Assembly: GCF_030247195.1 (NCBI RefSeq)
Contig: NC_080671.1
Span: forward strand, 63,571,089 to 63,635,088
DNA from: Topomyia yanbarensis
Lineage: Eukaryota; Arthropoda; Insecta; Diptera; Culicidae
DNA: 64,000 nucleotides
Direction: 5' to 3'
The position numbers and the translations under genes were made by a program. Within the stretch, counting starts at the first letter, position 1; every line of letters begins with the position of its first letter. A model generated the notes under the pieces. The model searched no databases and was not told the origin of the DNA. It worked only from the letters and a program-made list of their open reading frames with translations. Below are positions 36,901-47,428 of this stretch, piece after piece.

Positions 36901-37084
36901 GGAACCAAAAAAGCGCTGTGCTGAAAAAACGATCATTTTGCCCCACCCTAATATGTAACCGCTTAACGCAAATTCATGAATTACGGAACATTTTCTATGA
37001 GGAAATGATTTTTCAAGAATCAAACGGAACACGTTATTAATAATTGTTGAATTTCGCGCTTGGTCAAGTCTCCCCATGTTTCCC
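33994..37084. mobile_element. GGGG-ended TA-flanked element, interrupted
   Basis: Left end GGGGAACATGGGGAGACTTG with TA at 33992-33993; the right end in reverse complement is GGGAAACATGGGGAGACTTG with TA at 37085-37086. The 'ggtcaagtctcccc' word recurs inside near 34175 and 34560, and its complement near 34187. It is split by a hAT-like fold-back at 35297-36950; without that the element is about 1.4 kb. No transposase frame recognised. Similar in style to 15250-16139. Confidence 0.75.
35297..36950. mobile_element. hAT-like 1.65-kb fold-back element
   Basis: Flanked by perfect 8-mers atatgtaa (35289-35296 and 36951-36958). Ends TAGGGTGGGGCA and complement. Two arms of roughly 790 bp are near-complements; the centre is near 36110-36175. 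Each arm contains the same 95-residue frame (35692-35979 minus, 36291-36578 plus), differing at only a few residues; I do not recognise it and it follows simply from the arm duplication. 'TAGGG' ends plus an 8-bp duplication fit hAT. Nested inside 33994-37084. Confidence 0.85.
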
Positions 37085-37175
37085 TAACCCTGTTTGTATT
37101 TTCACAATTCGACAGATTCAATAGGTTGAATACAAAACTAAAAAATAGGGCATATGAAAAGCGTACAGAGCATGT

Positions 37176-37425
37176 ACCTACACCCAAAACAATTTCCCAA
37201 TGTAAAAAAGGCATTACATCCTTTCTTGCATATTCCGAATTAGAATCATGCCTTCTTCGCATTGTAGACCAAGCATAGCTACGGCATTATACCAACACAA
37301 CTTGATTCATGATGAAATAAATTAATTGAGAATACACGCTACCATATTATCTGCCTGCATGTAAAAGTATTAGTTGGTTTTGCTTGCTGAGCCTGCCAAA
37401 AAGGTGGTGTATTCTATACATAAAT
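37176..37425. repeat. dispersed repeat C, copy 2
   Basis: Same orientation as 20183-20425 and shares 'cacccaaaaca', 'tttcccaatgta', 'gcattgtagacc', 'ggcattataccaacacaac' and 'atgaaataaatt-attgagaa'. A third, weaker echo is at about 38300-38360 ('cattataccagttac' and 'ctcattagaatcatgctt'). Confidence 0.6.
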
Positions 37426-40400
37426 ACCTCTGTGGTGTTTGTAAGTTACGCGCAATTCCAACCACACTAAACGCGTGAATAGTTTACGAGAGAGTGTGAT
37501 ATACGCGTTGTTATTTTCCCTTAATCATCGCTCTCTCATTCTATGCTTCAAAGAAGAGTGGAAGAAAATGATTTGTGCTCAGATTGATTTGCGATGATCG
37601 TTGACCAGGGCTTTTGTGCGCTGGATTCGCATGTTCGGGAAATAATAAAAACTGAAATGAGTAACTGCCACTGCTGCTCAAAAGTGCAAAACCATGTCAT
37701 CTATTCCCTTATATTTTATGGTACTTTAAACTTAGATACTTTTACTGCGAAATACTGATATGATATCACCTGAAAGTACTGTTGATATGAGGAATGCCAG
37801 AAATGATTGGCGGACGGCTTCTGTCAGACAAATGTTGAATTAACTTGTTAGCCCAATGTTCCCATATACGTAACTTTCTCCTGTGTATAGTGCGCTTAAA
37901 TAATCATTAATCATTTTTAACATTTATGAACTTATCTAGTGGCTAGAACTCGCATATCGCTGGTAAATTTACGGATGAGAGAACACCGAAAGCTCAACAT
38001 ATTATAAACACATAATCATCACCCACACCCCACAAATTTGATGATGCTATAAACTGTTCTCTCCAATATGCAGCATGTGATCAGTAGAAAGGCGAAAAGG
38101 AAACAGGTCGTTGAGCATGTATTAGTATTTTCAGAGCGCACATATATCCGAGTGAAGATGTCCTTTACATGTGTATTAGTGCGGAGTCATTTTAATACTA
38201 ATACTCCGATAGTTAAATTCACTAATACATTCCCAACTGTGGGTTTGTGTTTCTGTGGTGTAATCGCCTTAATGCATTTTTGTCCCGGACCAATATCGCT
38301 TTATATGCATTATACCAGTTACAATGCAAAATTCTCATTAGAATCATGCTTATTCGCATGTAATTCATACGGTTCGTGTTTTGGGTGTACCACGAATAAA
38401 AATCATAAAACAAGACAAACACATTCTAGTTATGAGCGCTGCTGTCCGAGGCAGCTGGGCGGCATCATTTTTCGCATCTACATTCGCACCCAGCAAGCAA
38501 AGAGAATCTGGGTGTCTATGTACAGTTTGTTATGGAGAACGAATGGTGCACAGCAGTTGATATCTCTTCGAATGGGAGAGAGAATGAGCAACGGGTATTA
38601 TTACGCTATGCTCAAATACCTACACTATAGAACAGTAATGGTTCACCAGCCTCGGTGATGGTGAACCAAAGCCGTCATCTCCGCAGCTCATGATGAATGG
38701 CTCAATGGGTGGTATATTCGTGAAGCGAAGAACGAATGAAGAGTGTTCGTTTTTTTGCAGCTGATTCGTTTTCCAAGCTCTGCTCATATAATATGAAACA
38801 AACCCTAGAAAAAATTGAAATCGAGACGGTTTATTAAATTGACCCAGAGAAACTCAAAAATCTCCATTCCACAAAAAATTGAATAACTTTAACGATTTTC
38901 ATCCGATTTAACCCAATAAGTGCTTATTTTTATTGATTATTAGCAGGCTTTAATTTCCCATAAAATTATAATTTTTAGGATCGCTTTGTTTTGCCCAAAA
39001 TATTGACCAAACGCTCATTTTTATTCAAAAAATGACGAAAAATTAAGAAAAAGTTAAATAAATTCGTAAATAACGCCAGAACCAGTAATCGCACTGCAAC
39101 AAAATGTTCTAACGATCGAAAGTGAATTCAATTACCTTTAACAACATTATAATATTTCATATCGATGCACAACAACCGAAGATATTTGAATTTTACTGAA
39201 CGAACTTTTTATTTTAAATGTAATATTCATTTTTTCACTGTAACTCGAAAACTGTTCTACTGTAAATTTTTTGGACGTCATTTTCGGATTCAGCACACGA
39301 CTTTACATTGAAAATGACCATAAGCTTATTTAGTTCAGAAATCGATGAAATATTACCATATCAGCACAGATTTATCGTCATCGTGTATGTATTATTTATG
39401 CCGTATATGAACAGAATTGTTTCACAAATGGAAATTTTGTTCTTATAACGTTTTAAAATATTATATATGGACTAGCTGGGGACTACTTTGTACACTTCTT
39501 GAATTCAATTTAAAATATAAACTAACCAATTTTATTTACTTTTATTGAAATATCATTAATTTATACTGATATCAGCGGTTTCTTGAACAATAAAACTTCA
39601 ACCATTTATCACATTTTCTAAAATAAGGGATACATTTTAATTTAACATTTATAACGTGGCTTGTAAAAAAATTGCTCGAAAACATTTTTGAATTATCTAA
39701 CTCTAACGATTAAGTATCCCACTTTTAATTTTCTTATTTACATCTACCTTAAAAGATTCCTTCAATCTGAAGTAGTACGCTTACGGAACAAATGCAAAGC
39801 TAGCACTGCAATTTTATTCAAGCCCTCAAGCACCAACTGGCTGACGCTTTTAAACGCTAATTGTTATCCCGCAATACCGTCAATCGTCATAAGATATCAT
39901 TTTCAAGTGGAACTAAAAAGAAGCTACCAGTGAAGACAAGCAGAAGAACTCAGCCAAGAAAGGCAATAAAATAAAGCGAAAGCCACAAAAGGTAGAAGCG
40001 GAAACGAGCGAACTGCAAAAAAAAAGCGAACTGCAGTAGTAAACAGGTAGAGACATAGGAAAAAAACGAAAACCTCATTAACTGTGGACGTCACAAAAAA
40101 CGAGAAAATAAAGAACAACATTCTCAACCCGCCACCAATCACTCGGTCATTGACGTTTCGGACAGCCGGCCGGTGGTACTTGTCTTACGAAAGGATTACC
40201 CCAGAACGATTCTCATCTTTTGCCGAAAAAATGGAGAGTGATGTAGGAATAAATCATTTTACCTTGGAGTTACAAATGAGGATTAAAGGTGCAAATATAA
40301 ATTAGAGGAAAAGTAGGTATGCTAATAATCAGGTTCCACCCGGTCATATATAAACATACGAAATCGGCAAAAAACGTAGTAACCACACAAAGGAAGTATG

Positions 40401-41340
40401 AACACAAAAAAACTCAGCCAAAATATAAAAACAAAAGAAGTGAGAAAAACCGAGATATTTGAGGCAATGAAATAATAACAGCAATCAGTGCGGTTTGAAA
40501 TAATTAGGATCAAGCAAAGTGAGCCGTATCGTGTTTCACACGCATCCGTTTTGCGGGGAGAATACGCCGGAAACGCCACAGTCAGATGGTAGCTCTTGCA
40601 TAATGAACCAGGTTTTGGTCAATGAAAAAAATCGCCGGTAGCGAAAGAAAGGAAATGTCTCATCGATATCGGAGCTTGCTATGTAGTTTTCTGCGTGTGA
40701 TTCTCGGCTTCGACGGTCACACACGATGCCGCTCTTCTTTACGGCATGTTATCACTTCCGGTGACAATTATTAGGACTATCTGAGCGTATGAAATAATCA
40801 TTATAGATATTTGCCGCAAAACTGTTTTCTGGGCAGTTTGATAGAAATTGAACCATCTCATAATAACAGACGTAGATAAAATTGTCTATCATATGATTAG
40901 ATTTGATGATTATAGTTCATCAACCCCACATTAACAGTTGACAAATGTATGGATTGAGATAATAATTTAACAATATGTAGCTGCATCCCGTTCAAATGAC
41001 CGAGTATGTAGATCTTGACGCAATTGTTTTCTTTATTTCGGTTGCCCAATAAATACATTCGTAACAAACGAGCGAGACTTTGAACGCGGCAAAGTGCTAT
41101 TTTCCTTTTATATAACCTAGTTATTTTTGTGTTTCTTGAAGCGGGAAAATTGTACGAAGTAGGAGCAAATTCAGCGTGTCAACTCACTTCAACGCATTTA
41201 TCTCTCTTTCCTACATTTTTTCACGGCTGGAATGAATGAAATTTAAAGCAAATTGACATGATGAACGAGGAATTTTTTTACCTTCGTCGAAATAATTTGA
41301 GTCTTGGGCAGATACAAGGTGATATTTTCGCGACACAAAC
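37426..41340. other. no recognised gene
   Basis: The longest frame, 38068-38658 plus strand (196 residues), has no recognisable domain and overlaps a repeat C echo, so it is probably chance. 39950-40140 is A/G-rich on the plus strand. No tRNA or other RNA gene seen. Confidence 0.4.
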
Positions 41341-41482
41341 TGGCCTTATTCCACATTACGACGTATTGTTTTTCAAACGAATGTGAATTACTTTCTCAAT
41401 ATTTACAGCAAAACGGAAGTCGAATTTAATCGAACCACATTCGGTCGAAAAAGTGATCCGACTTAATGCGGAATAAGGATGA
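41341..41482. mobile_element. candidate short MITE, about 140 bp
   Basis: Left 'ccttattccacattacgac' (41344) and right 'cttaatgcggaataagga' (41462-41479) are inverted with one or two mismatches. No clear target duplication. Interior AT-rich. Confidence 0.4.
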
Positions 41483-42128
41483 GAATCTCCTGAAAACCCT
41501 TGTTTCAAGTAGCACATTTTCAACCCGGGGACAATGTGACAGAAAGTGCTTGTTTCATATATGTAGGTCCCTAATTTGATAGTGGCGCTATTTTACCTTC
41601 TCCATATGAGTGCTGATCTGTGAACAATGAAACGAAACATTGTCAAATATAAAGCGTGTTTTGTGATGTAGTTTATGAATGCCGTATGCGCATCTAGCAC
41701 AACATTTAGAAAAGGCGTATTCCGAAATGTGGATATGAACATGTTTAATTCGAGAATAAATTTTTCACTAATTGTAAAACGTCAGGAAAGTAACATGAAT
41801 CGTATTTTCGAACTTAGCCGGACGTCGCAGTTTGTCTCTTTGTTCCAGGAAAGGTTTTTAATTTTTTTTGTTTTGTTTTGGTACTAATTTCTCGAACGTT
41901 TTTGTCGAATAGAGGAAGTAAATCAACAAGCTCAACAATTCGTCAAACCTATGACTACTTGTTTAAAATGAAGGAATGGTAATGATGCTAGTATTTTGGT
42001 CGAAAATATAAGCAAGAATTTCGTTATTCAATAAACAATTGTGTTCGTCTTGATGAATTGGATTTTCTACATATTTTTCTAGAATCCTTAGTCCTCGAAC
42101 CCTGGCACAACGTCAGCAGAAGTAAACC

Positions 42129-42549
42129 CGAGCAAAGTCCAGCATAAAAATTACAGCAAATTGACAACATATTTTGATATCAAACATCAAATTGAAATCT
42201 TATTTTAATATCAGTTTAAACTTTTTCAGATATGACATCATATTTTGATCTCATTTTGATGTGCTTACATTTTTAGAAAAAAAAAAGTTTGTTTCTATTT
42301 CTTTGACAAAAATCAAATTGATTACTTATTTTGTTATCAATAAAATATTTCACCATCTCAATAAGTTTTCAATTTGCGTTCACTGATAGCATAAATAGTT
42401 TTATGTTTGATGTCATAGTGCAATTTTTCTGCTTTCGATTTTGATCTTTTAACCGTTAAAACGACCAAAATGATAACAACCTGAGCAATCATTCCCTACT
42501 ACATCACAACATCAAGCTTAGTTCTTAATTTGTTATCAGACTCTGCTCG
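42129..42549. mobile_element. candidate MITE, about 420 bp
   Basis: Left CGAGCAAAGTCCAGCATAAA; right in reverse complement CGAGCAGAGTCTGATAACAA. The subterminal region is rich in 'catattttgat', 'tgatatcaa' and 'tttgttatca' words repeated on both strands. No ORF and no definite target duplication. Confidence 0.5.
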
Positions 42550-42550
42550 C

Positions 42551-42835
42551 TTAAGTGAAACTGGTTTCGGATATAATTCTGTCAAAAAATTTGCTCAAAC
42601 GCAGCAACCGATCCTGGAAGAAAAAGTAGTTCCCGGTTTCAGCCAGAATTCTGCCACCAATATATGACAAGGGTGTTGGCTTAACTTCCGCAAGAACTTT
42701 TAACGACTCTTGCAATATTCTTCCCGGACGTACATGAGTCAAAAAGCTGACCAAAAATGAGAATTCAAAACTTCTGCAATCGTTTCTAATCCAACACCTG
42801 TAGCTAACTTTCTTCGGTTTCGGAGAAGACTTCAT
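42551..42835 (-). CDS. small hypothetical ORF, 94 residues
   Basis: Frame starts MKSSPKPKKVSYRCWIRN and ends before a stop next to the candidate MITE end. The protein is basic at the N terminus, then mixed, with a segment L-S-Y-I-G-G-R-I-L-A-E-T-G. No signal peptide and no domain I recognise. An AT-rich tataaa-like word lies about 20 bp upstream of the ATG, too close for a normal TATA box. It may be chance or a transposon remnant; the immediate abutment to the repeat at 42549 favours a remnant. Confidence 0.2.
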   Translation of the reverse strand: MKSSPKPKKVSYRCWIRNDCRSFEFSFLVSFLTHVRPGRILQESLKVLAEVKPTPLSYIGGRILAETGNYFFFQDRLLRLSKFFDRIISETSFT

Positions 42836-42849
42836 TTTGTGGGTCCCTC

Positions 42850-44339
42850 ATTTATATATTTAGAACAGTATTAATTAAAAACTCACAATAACAACCTTGA
42901 GCAAATTTCAGTAGCAAAATAAAAACGCAATAAATTTTAAAAAACTACAAGGGGCAGCCCTATGGGGTTGCACGAACTGTAGACGTAGGACTGTACTACT
43001 TAATGTCAAATATTTATCGAATGTTACATATTAAACCAAACCTTCTTGTTTATCAGGTCACTTCATTTGTAGTAGGTGATCGAATCCGATTAAACTTATT
43101 TGAGATGATCTGCAGAAAGAAGACGGAAAACCATGACCGAACTAATATCTGGAACTAAATCTTTATAGCAGAAGGTCAGCTTTAAAAATTTGAAAAACTT
43201 AACGATTGTGTGTGGTAAAAAACCCGGACAGGAAAAAAAATTAGACAATATAATCACATTTTATGTATTGACCATTCTAGTTATATTTTGCCATTATTGT
43301 AACTTTCATAAAGTACGCATACAAATGTGGCGAATGCAGTGGTTTTAATTATATATCGAAACTATAAATATACAAGAATCAAAAACAATTTTATGCATGG
43401 ACTTAGATGCGTTTTTGCAACGGTTTTTCGAGTGGCAGTGTATTCATTCATAAATAGGCTTTGTAGTATGTACCTATTAGCAGAACTAAAATAGGATAGG
43501 CTGAGTGGAAATGAATCACGTGAAGTGGAAATGAATCAATGAATAGATCGAATGTAAATAATAAACTTTTGATGTGCTTTCTATCGATCCGCGTACATTT
43601 GTAGCTATGAAAGTTTTCGTCTTGGTGCAACGAAAGCACAGATTCCTATCATGCAGGTTACGCATGCAATCGCTAACAAACAGGGATGCTACATTGTAAT
43701 CTGTGTTTCGATCAAAAATATATTTTTACCATCTGTGATAACTGAAACAGGAAAAAATCTGTGATAAAGATCTGTGAAAAATCACAATATTTCCAAACAT
43801 ATGTGAAATTTTCAGCAAAATGCCAAAAATCTGCCATCTGTCAAAAAAAATCTTTGATCAAAAATTATGAAAAAATCTGTGGCATTACACAAAAATCAGT
43901 GAATATGGTAACCAAATTAGATATACCAACCTACACATTCGCCTCAAACATTGAACCCAAGCACACAAAGCAAAATGAGTCAACGCTGATGATGATGGGT
44001 AGAGCGAAAGAGACAACTAGTACCACGACACTATGTTAACCGTGTTTTCAAATGGAGCTCAAATGTACAAGCGATTTTGTGTTCGAATAATTGTGTTCGA
44101 GATTGTACATAAAAGTGTGCTGGAAACGAGCACAACACAAAAGAAAGCATAGTGTCTGAACGGACAAGCTCAGTCGAGTATTGGACGGCACTGGGTAGCG
44201 TACCTCCACAGCCAGTGTAACGGACTTCAAACTCAGCTCAGTGGAAACACTTTTCGTTACATACCATTTTTGTAGAATTTACAAAGTGCACCCACATATC
44301 GAAAACAAAGACGTAGTCCTACGTCAAAAGCACAAAGAA
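42850..44339. other. no gene recognised; possible decayed hAT piece
   Basis: At 43682, 'cagggatgctacattg' resembles a hAT end such as the one at 52416, and the interior has repeated 'atctgtg' and 'aaatctg' words up to about 43900. The opposite end is not convincing ('atatggtaacc' at about 43905), so no element is called. Confidence 0.35.
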
Positions 44340-44995
44340 CATTCAATGAAGGTAGAATTTAAAGACAGAAAAACAAAAAATAAATAAATAAGGAACAAAC
44401 GAGAAAAAAATAATAAGTAGGTAAAAAGCTGAAATTGAAAAGTGACATTTAAAATAATGGAAGTAGATCAATAACAAGCAAATAGTCAAAAACCTACCAA
44501 TATCAAAATTTTAAAAAATCCAAAGCGGAGAAACAACAGAAAATGAACTAAATTAAGACAATAAAAAAATTGAAATTTAAAAGCTTGTAAAAAATTGAAT
44601 AAATAGCAACATAAAACAGATTGAATACATGAAAAAATCAAATTAGACGAAGGAAATGAAAAAAGGAATAATAAAAAAAAATTAAAAAATAAAATACAAT
44701 AAGTATGTGAAACAGGGAAGACAACAAATGGAAGAAAATTAATATAAAAAATAAATAAAAACAAAGCAAGAAAAGAGTAAACAAATAGATGAACTTTGGG
44801 CTATTCGGATCTACATAAGTAAATCGCCCTTTTAGGAGGATAGATGTTTAAAAAACATTACCGGTCAATGGTCCTAATTGTTAGTCTGAGACCTCAGCTA
44901 CATTTTGGTGCCATAAAAGGTTCATTTGCATCACTCAATGGCAGCACTAGGCGACGATTTGCAAACCTTCATGTTTTTCCATGCTTTTACAATGT

Positions 44996-45552
44996 AGGGT
45001 TAATTCGGACCTCCCTACGGGGCAATTCAGACCGTGATTTTTCTTTAATTTTTTTACCTTGGAATTATGTTTATCTATGAAATAATTATAAGTCACAGCT
45101 GTCGATTGGCGGTCCATGTTTTTTCTTTGCTGTGGTGTGTGCAATGGTGTGCGCAGCCGCAAGCCGCTGAACGGTGGTTGACGGAATAGGGGGTCCAAAT
45201 AGCCCCGTACGCTCATTTCGCACAAAAGTGAGGACCGTCTCGAAAATATCTGTGTTTTCACCCAAACAAAAATCATTCCATAAAATAGGAGCCTCAAGCT
45301 GTCCAAAACACTTACCTTTTATTTTTTCACTTTAATTTGTTGATTTATACACGGCTTTTCCATCACAATGATTTTTGTTGTAAGAATGGCAAAAAAACGA
45401 AACACGTTGTATCTCCTTTCTACAAAGAACAAAGATTCAAATTCAGTACTCAAAATTTATGTTTCAGAATAGCGGATCCACAAATATGTACGATGGTTAG
45501 AAAGTCTTACTATTTTCTGAGAAATCGAAGGGGTCCGAATTACCCCCACAGT
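44996..45552. mobile_element. candidate element with GGGTTAATTCGGACC-type ends
   Basis: Left 'agggttaattcggacc' at about 44996; right 'ggggtccgaattaccccc' at about 45534-45552, inverted with small differences. 'gggggtccaaatagccccg' near 45190 repeats the theme. No definite target duplication and no protein. Confidence 0.35.
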
Positions 45553-45803
45553 CTTAATAGCCCCTGGTCCCCTTATCGAATGAATCTAATGGATCCACTG
45601 AGTTAGGCGTAGAAATAACAATGATAGAAAATGTTTAAAACAAAAATTTGTAACAAAAAAATGGAGAGAATGAAATCGGGAAAAAATGTTGAAAATATGT
45701 CAAAATAGAAGAAATGATGAAGAACGACAATGGAATATTTTTTTCACTTTGAAAAAAGGACAATTTTTTTTCTTCAAATGAACTTATTTAGAACTGAATA
45801 AGT

Positions 45804-45939
45804 GCAATGGAACAATAGAAGTAGAAATAAATGGAAACAATTGGACGGAATAGATTGAAGCAAAAAGTCTTTCTACTTTTTGCTTTAATTTATTTCGTCC
45901 AATTGTTTCGATTTATTTCTACTTCTATTGTTCCATTGC
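45804..45939. repeat. 136-bp long-stem hairpin
   Basis: Left arm starts gcaatggaacaatagaagta; the right arm is its complement for about 64 bp with four mismatches. The loop is about 8 nt (about 45868-45875). It lies inside the A-rich region and is the only place there where a T-rich arm appears on the plus strand. Confidence 0.85.
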
Positions 45940-47428
45940 CCAAAAACAGACAAAAGTGAAATCATAGAAAAACCTGTAGAATCAAAATGATTTAAATAGG
46001 TAAAAATGGTTATGCTCAACGAAATGGAAAAAAAGGAAAATTACAATGATGAAAAATAACAGGAAATGAACGAATAAATGGGTAAAATAATAAATCAATT
46101 CATATGAAGTCAAACAAAATTAGATGAAGTGGAAAACAGTGCACAAAACACAAAAAGGTCAAAATATAAAAACAGGAAAAATGTTCAAATAATAAAATAA
46201 ACAAATTGGAAACCATAAAATTCAAAATTGTTCAAATAGGCAGAAAGTGTCCAAAGTAATAAAACACAACAATAAAGAAAAAATGAAGAATATTAAAAAA
46301 ATAACACACAGGAAAAGCATACATTTCAAAACTGATAAATGGAGAACAGAAAACATCACAAAAAAGTAAAAAAAGTCGGTTCTTATGGTTAAGAGAGATA
46401 AGTCAGTCTTTACCACGAGACATGCTGGTGGACTTGAGTGATTCATAGTTATGCTGCCTAAGCTCAACCCCCATCAGCAAAAGACAAAAGTTAAACCCGT
46501 AAGGTATTAAGTCTGATCTAATGACCCTGCCACTTCTAGTTTTCCGATCTGTATACTTCACATCCTTGCTCCCACTTGAATATTGTGGCTCTAAATTTTC
46601 ATAACTTTCCCTACCCAGTAATATCTAGCTAATTGAATGTCATTAAAATGTAAAAAAGCGAAAAAAAATTAAAATGAAAAAAAAGAAAAAAGATTTTTTT
46701 TAAATCGGAGACCTAATAATGGAAAATGTGGAAAAAGCGCGGCTGAAAAAAATACTAAAATAGGAAGGGAAAACTGGGAATACTAAAATAATTGCAAGGA
46801 TTAATATTTTGTGAAATAAATTCAATAAATTTAATGAAATCAATTGAACAAACAGATGAAAAAAACATATAAAACGAAAAATTAAAAATATGAGAAGATG
46901 AAATGAATCGAAAACATCGGACAAATATAAAAAAATTGACAAATTTTAAATAAACAGCAAAAATGGTAAAAATAAGGTAAGGAAAATGTGAAACAAAATA
47001 TATAGAACAAAACGTAAAACAAGAATATATGGAAATAATAGAAAGAATGAAAAATTGGATGAAATGGAAAAAGAAACAACAAGAAATGCAGAAAATTAAA
47101 ATGTAAAACAATAGAACAAGAGAAAAAATTGGATTGAGTAGAAACTCTAAACTATCTGAAGAATAAAAAAACGGAAAAAAATATTTAAATTGAGAAAGTA
47201 AGTTCAAGATGAAAAAACTTTCGTGTTCTCATATTTAAATATTTTTTGAGTCAGCACGAGAAATTACTATGAATCGTTTTCTTCGTTCTTTCTTAATTAG
47301 TGGAGTAGAATGGAGTGAAATAGGTATGGGTGTGTAAAAGGTATAGATCATTTGCTATGCTATGTTATTGCAGAGGTCGCTCATGTTGCGTAAATTAGAT
47401 ACACGGTTGAGAACATTGCTAACGATTT

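Larger units (their letters stand above)
44340..47220. repeat. strand-asymmetric A-rich region
   Basis: Long stretches (44340-44800, 45605-46380, 46650-47210) are A-rich with few T-runs on the plus strand, built of gaaaa/taaaa/caaaa words without a fixed period. T-rich complementary frames read as Phe/Leu/Ile-rich pseudo-membrane proteins (for example 46755-47207 minus, 150 residues); these are compositional artefacts. The GC-richer 44830-45600 and 46380-46630 interrupt it. Confidence 0.7.

Noticed and set aside
38068..38658. 196-residue plus-strand frame as a gene
   Set aside because: No recognisable domain and partly overlaps a dispersed repeat echo.
43682..43925. hAT-type element
   Set aside because: One CAGGGATGC end is visible but the opposite end and the 8-bp duplication are not.
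46755..47207. 150-residue Phe-rich frame as a membrane protein
   Set aside because: It is the T-rich complement of the A-rich tract; hydrophobicity follows from composition.
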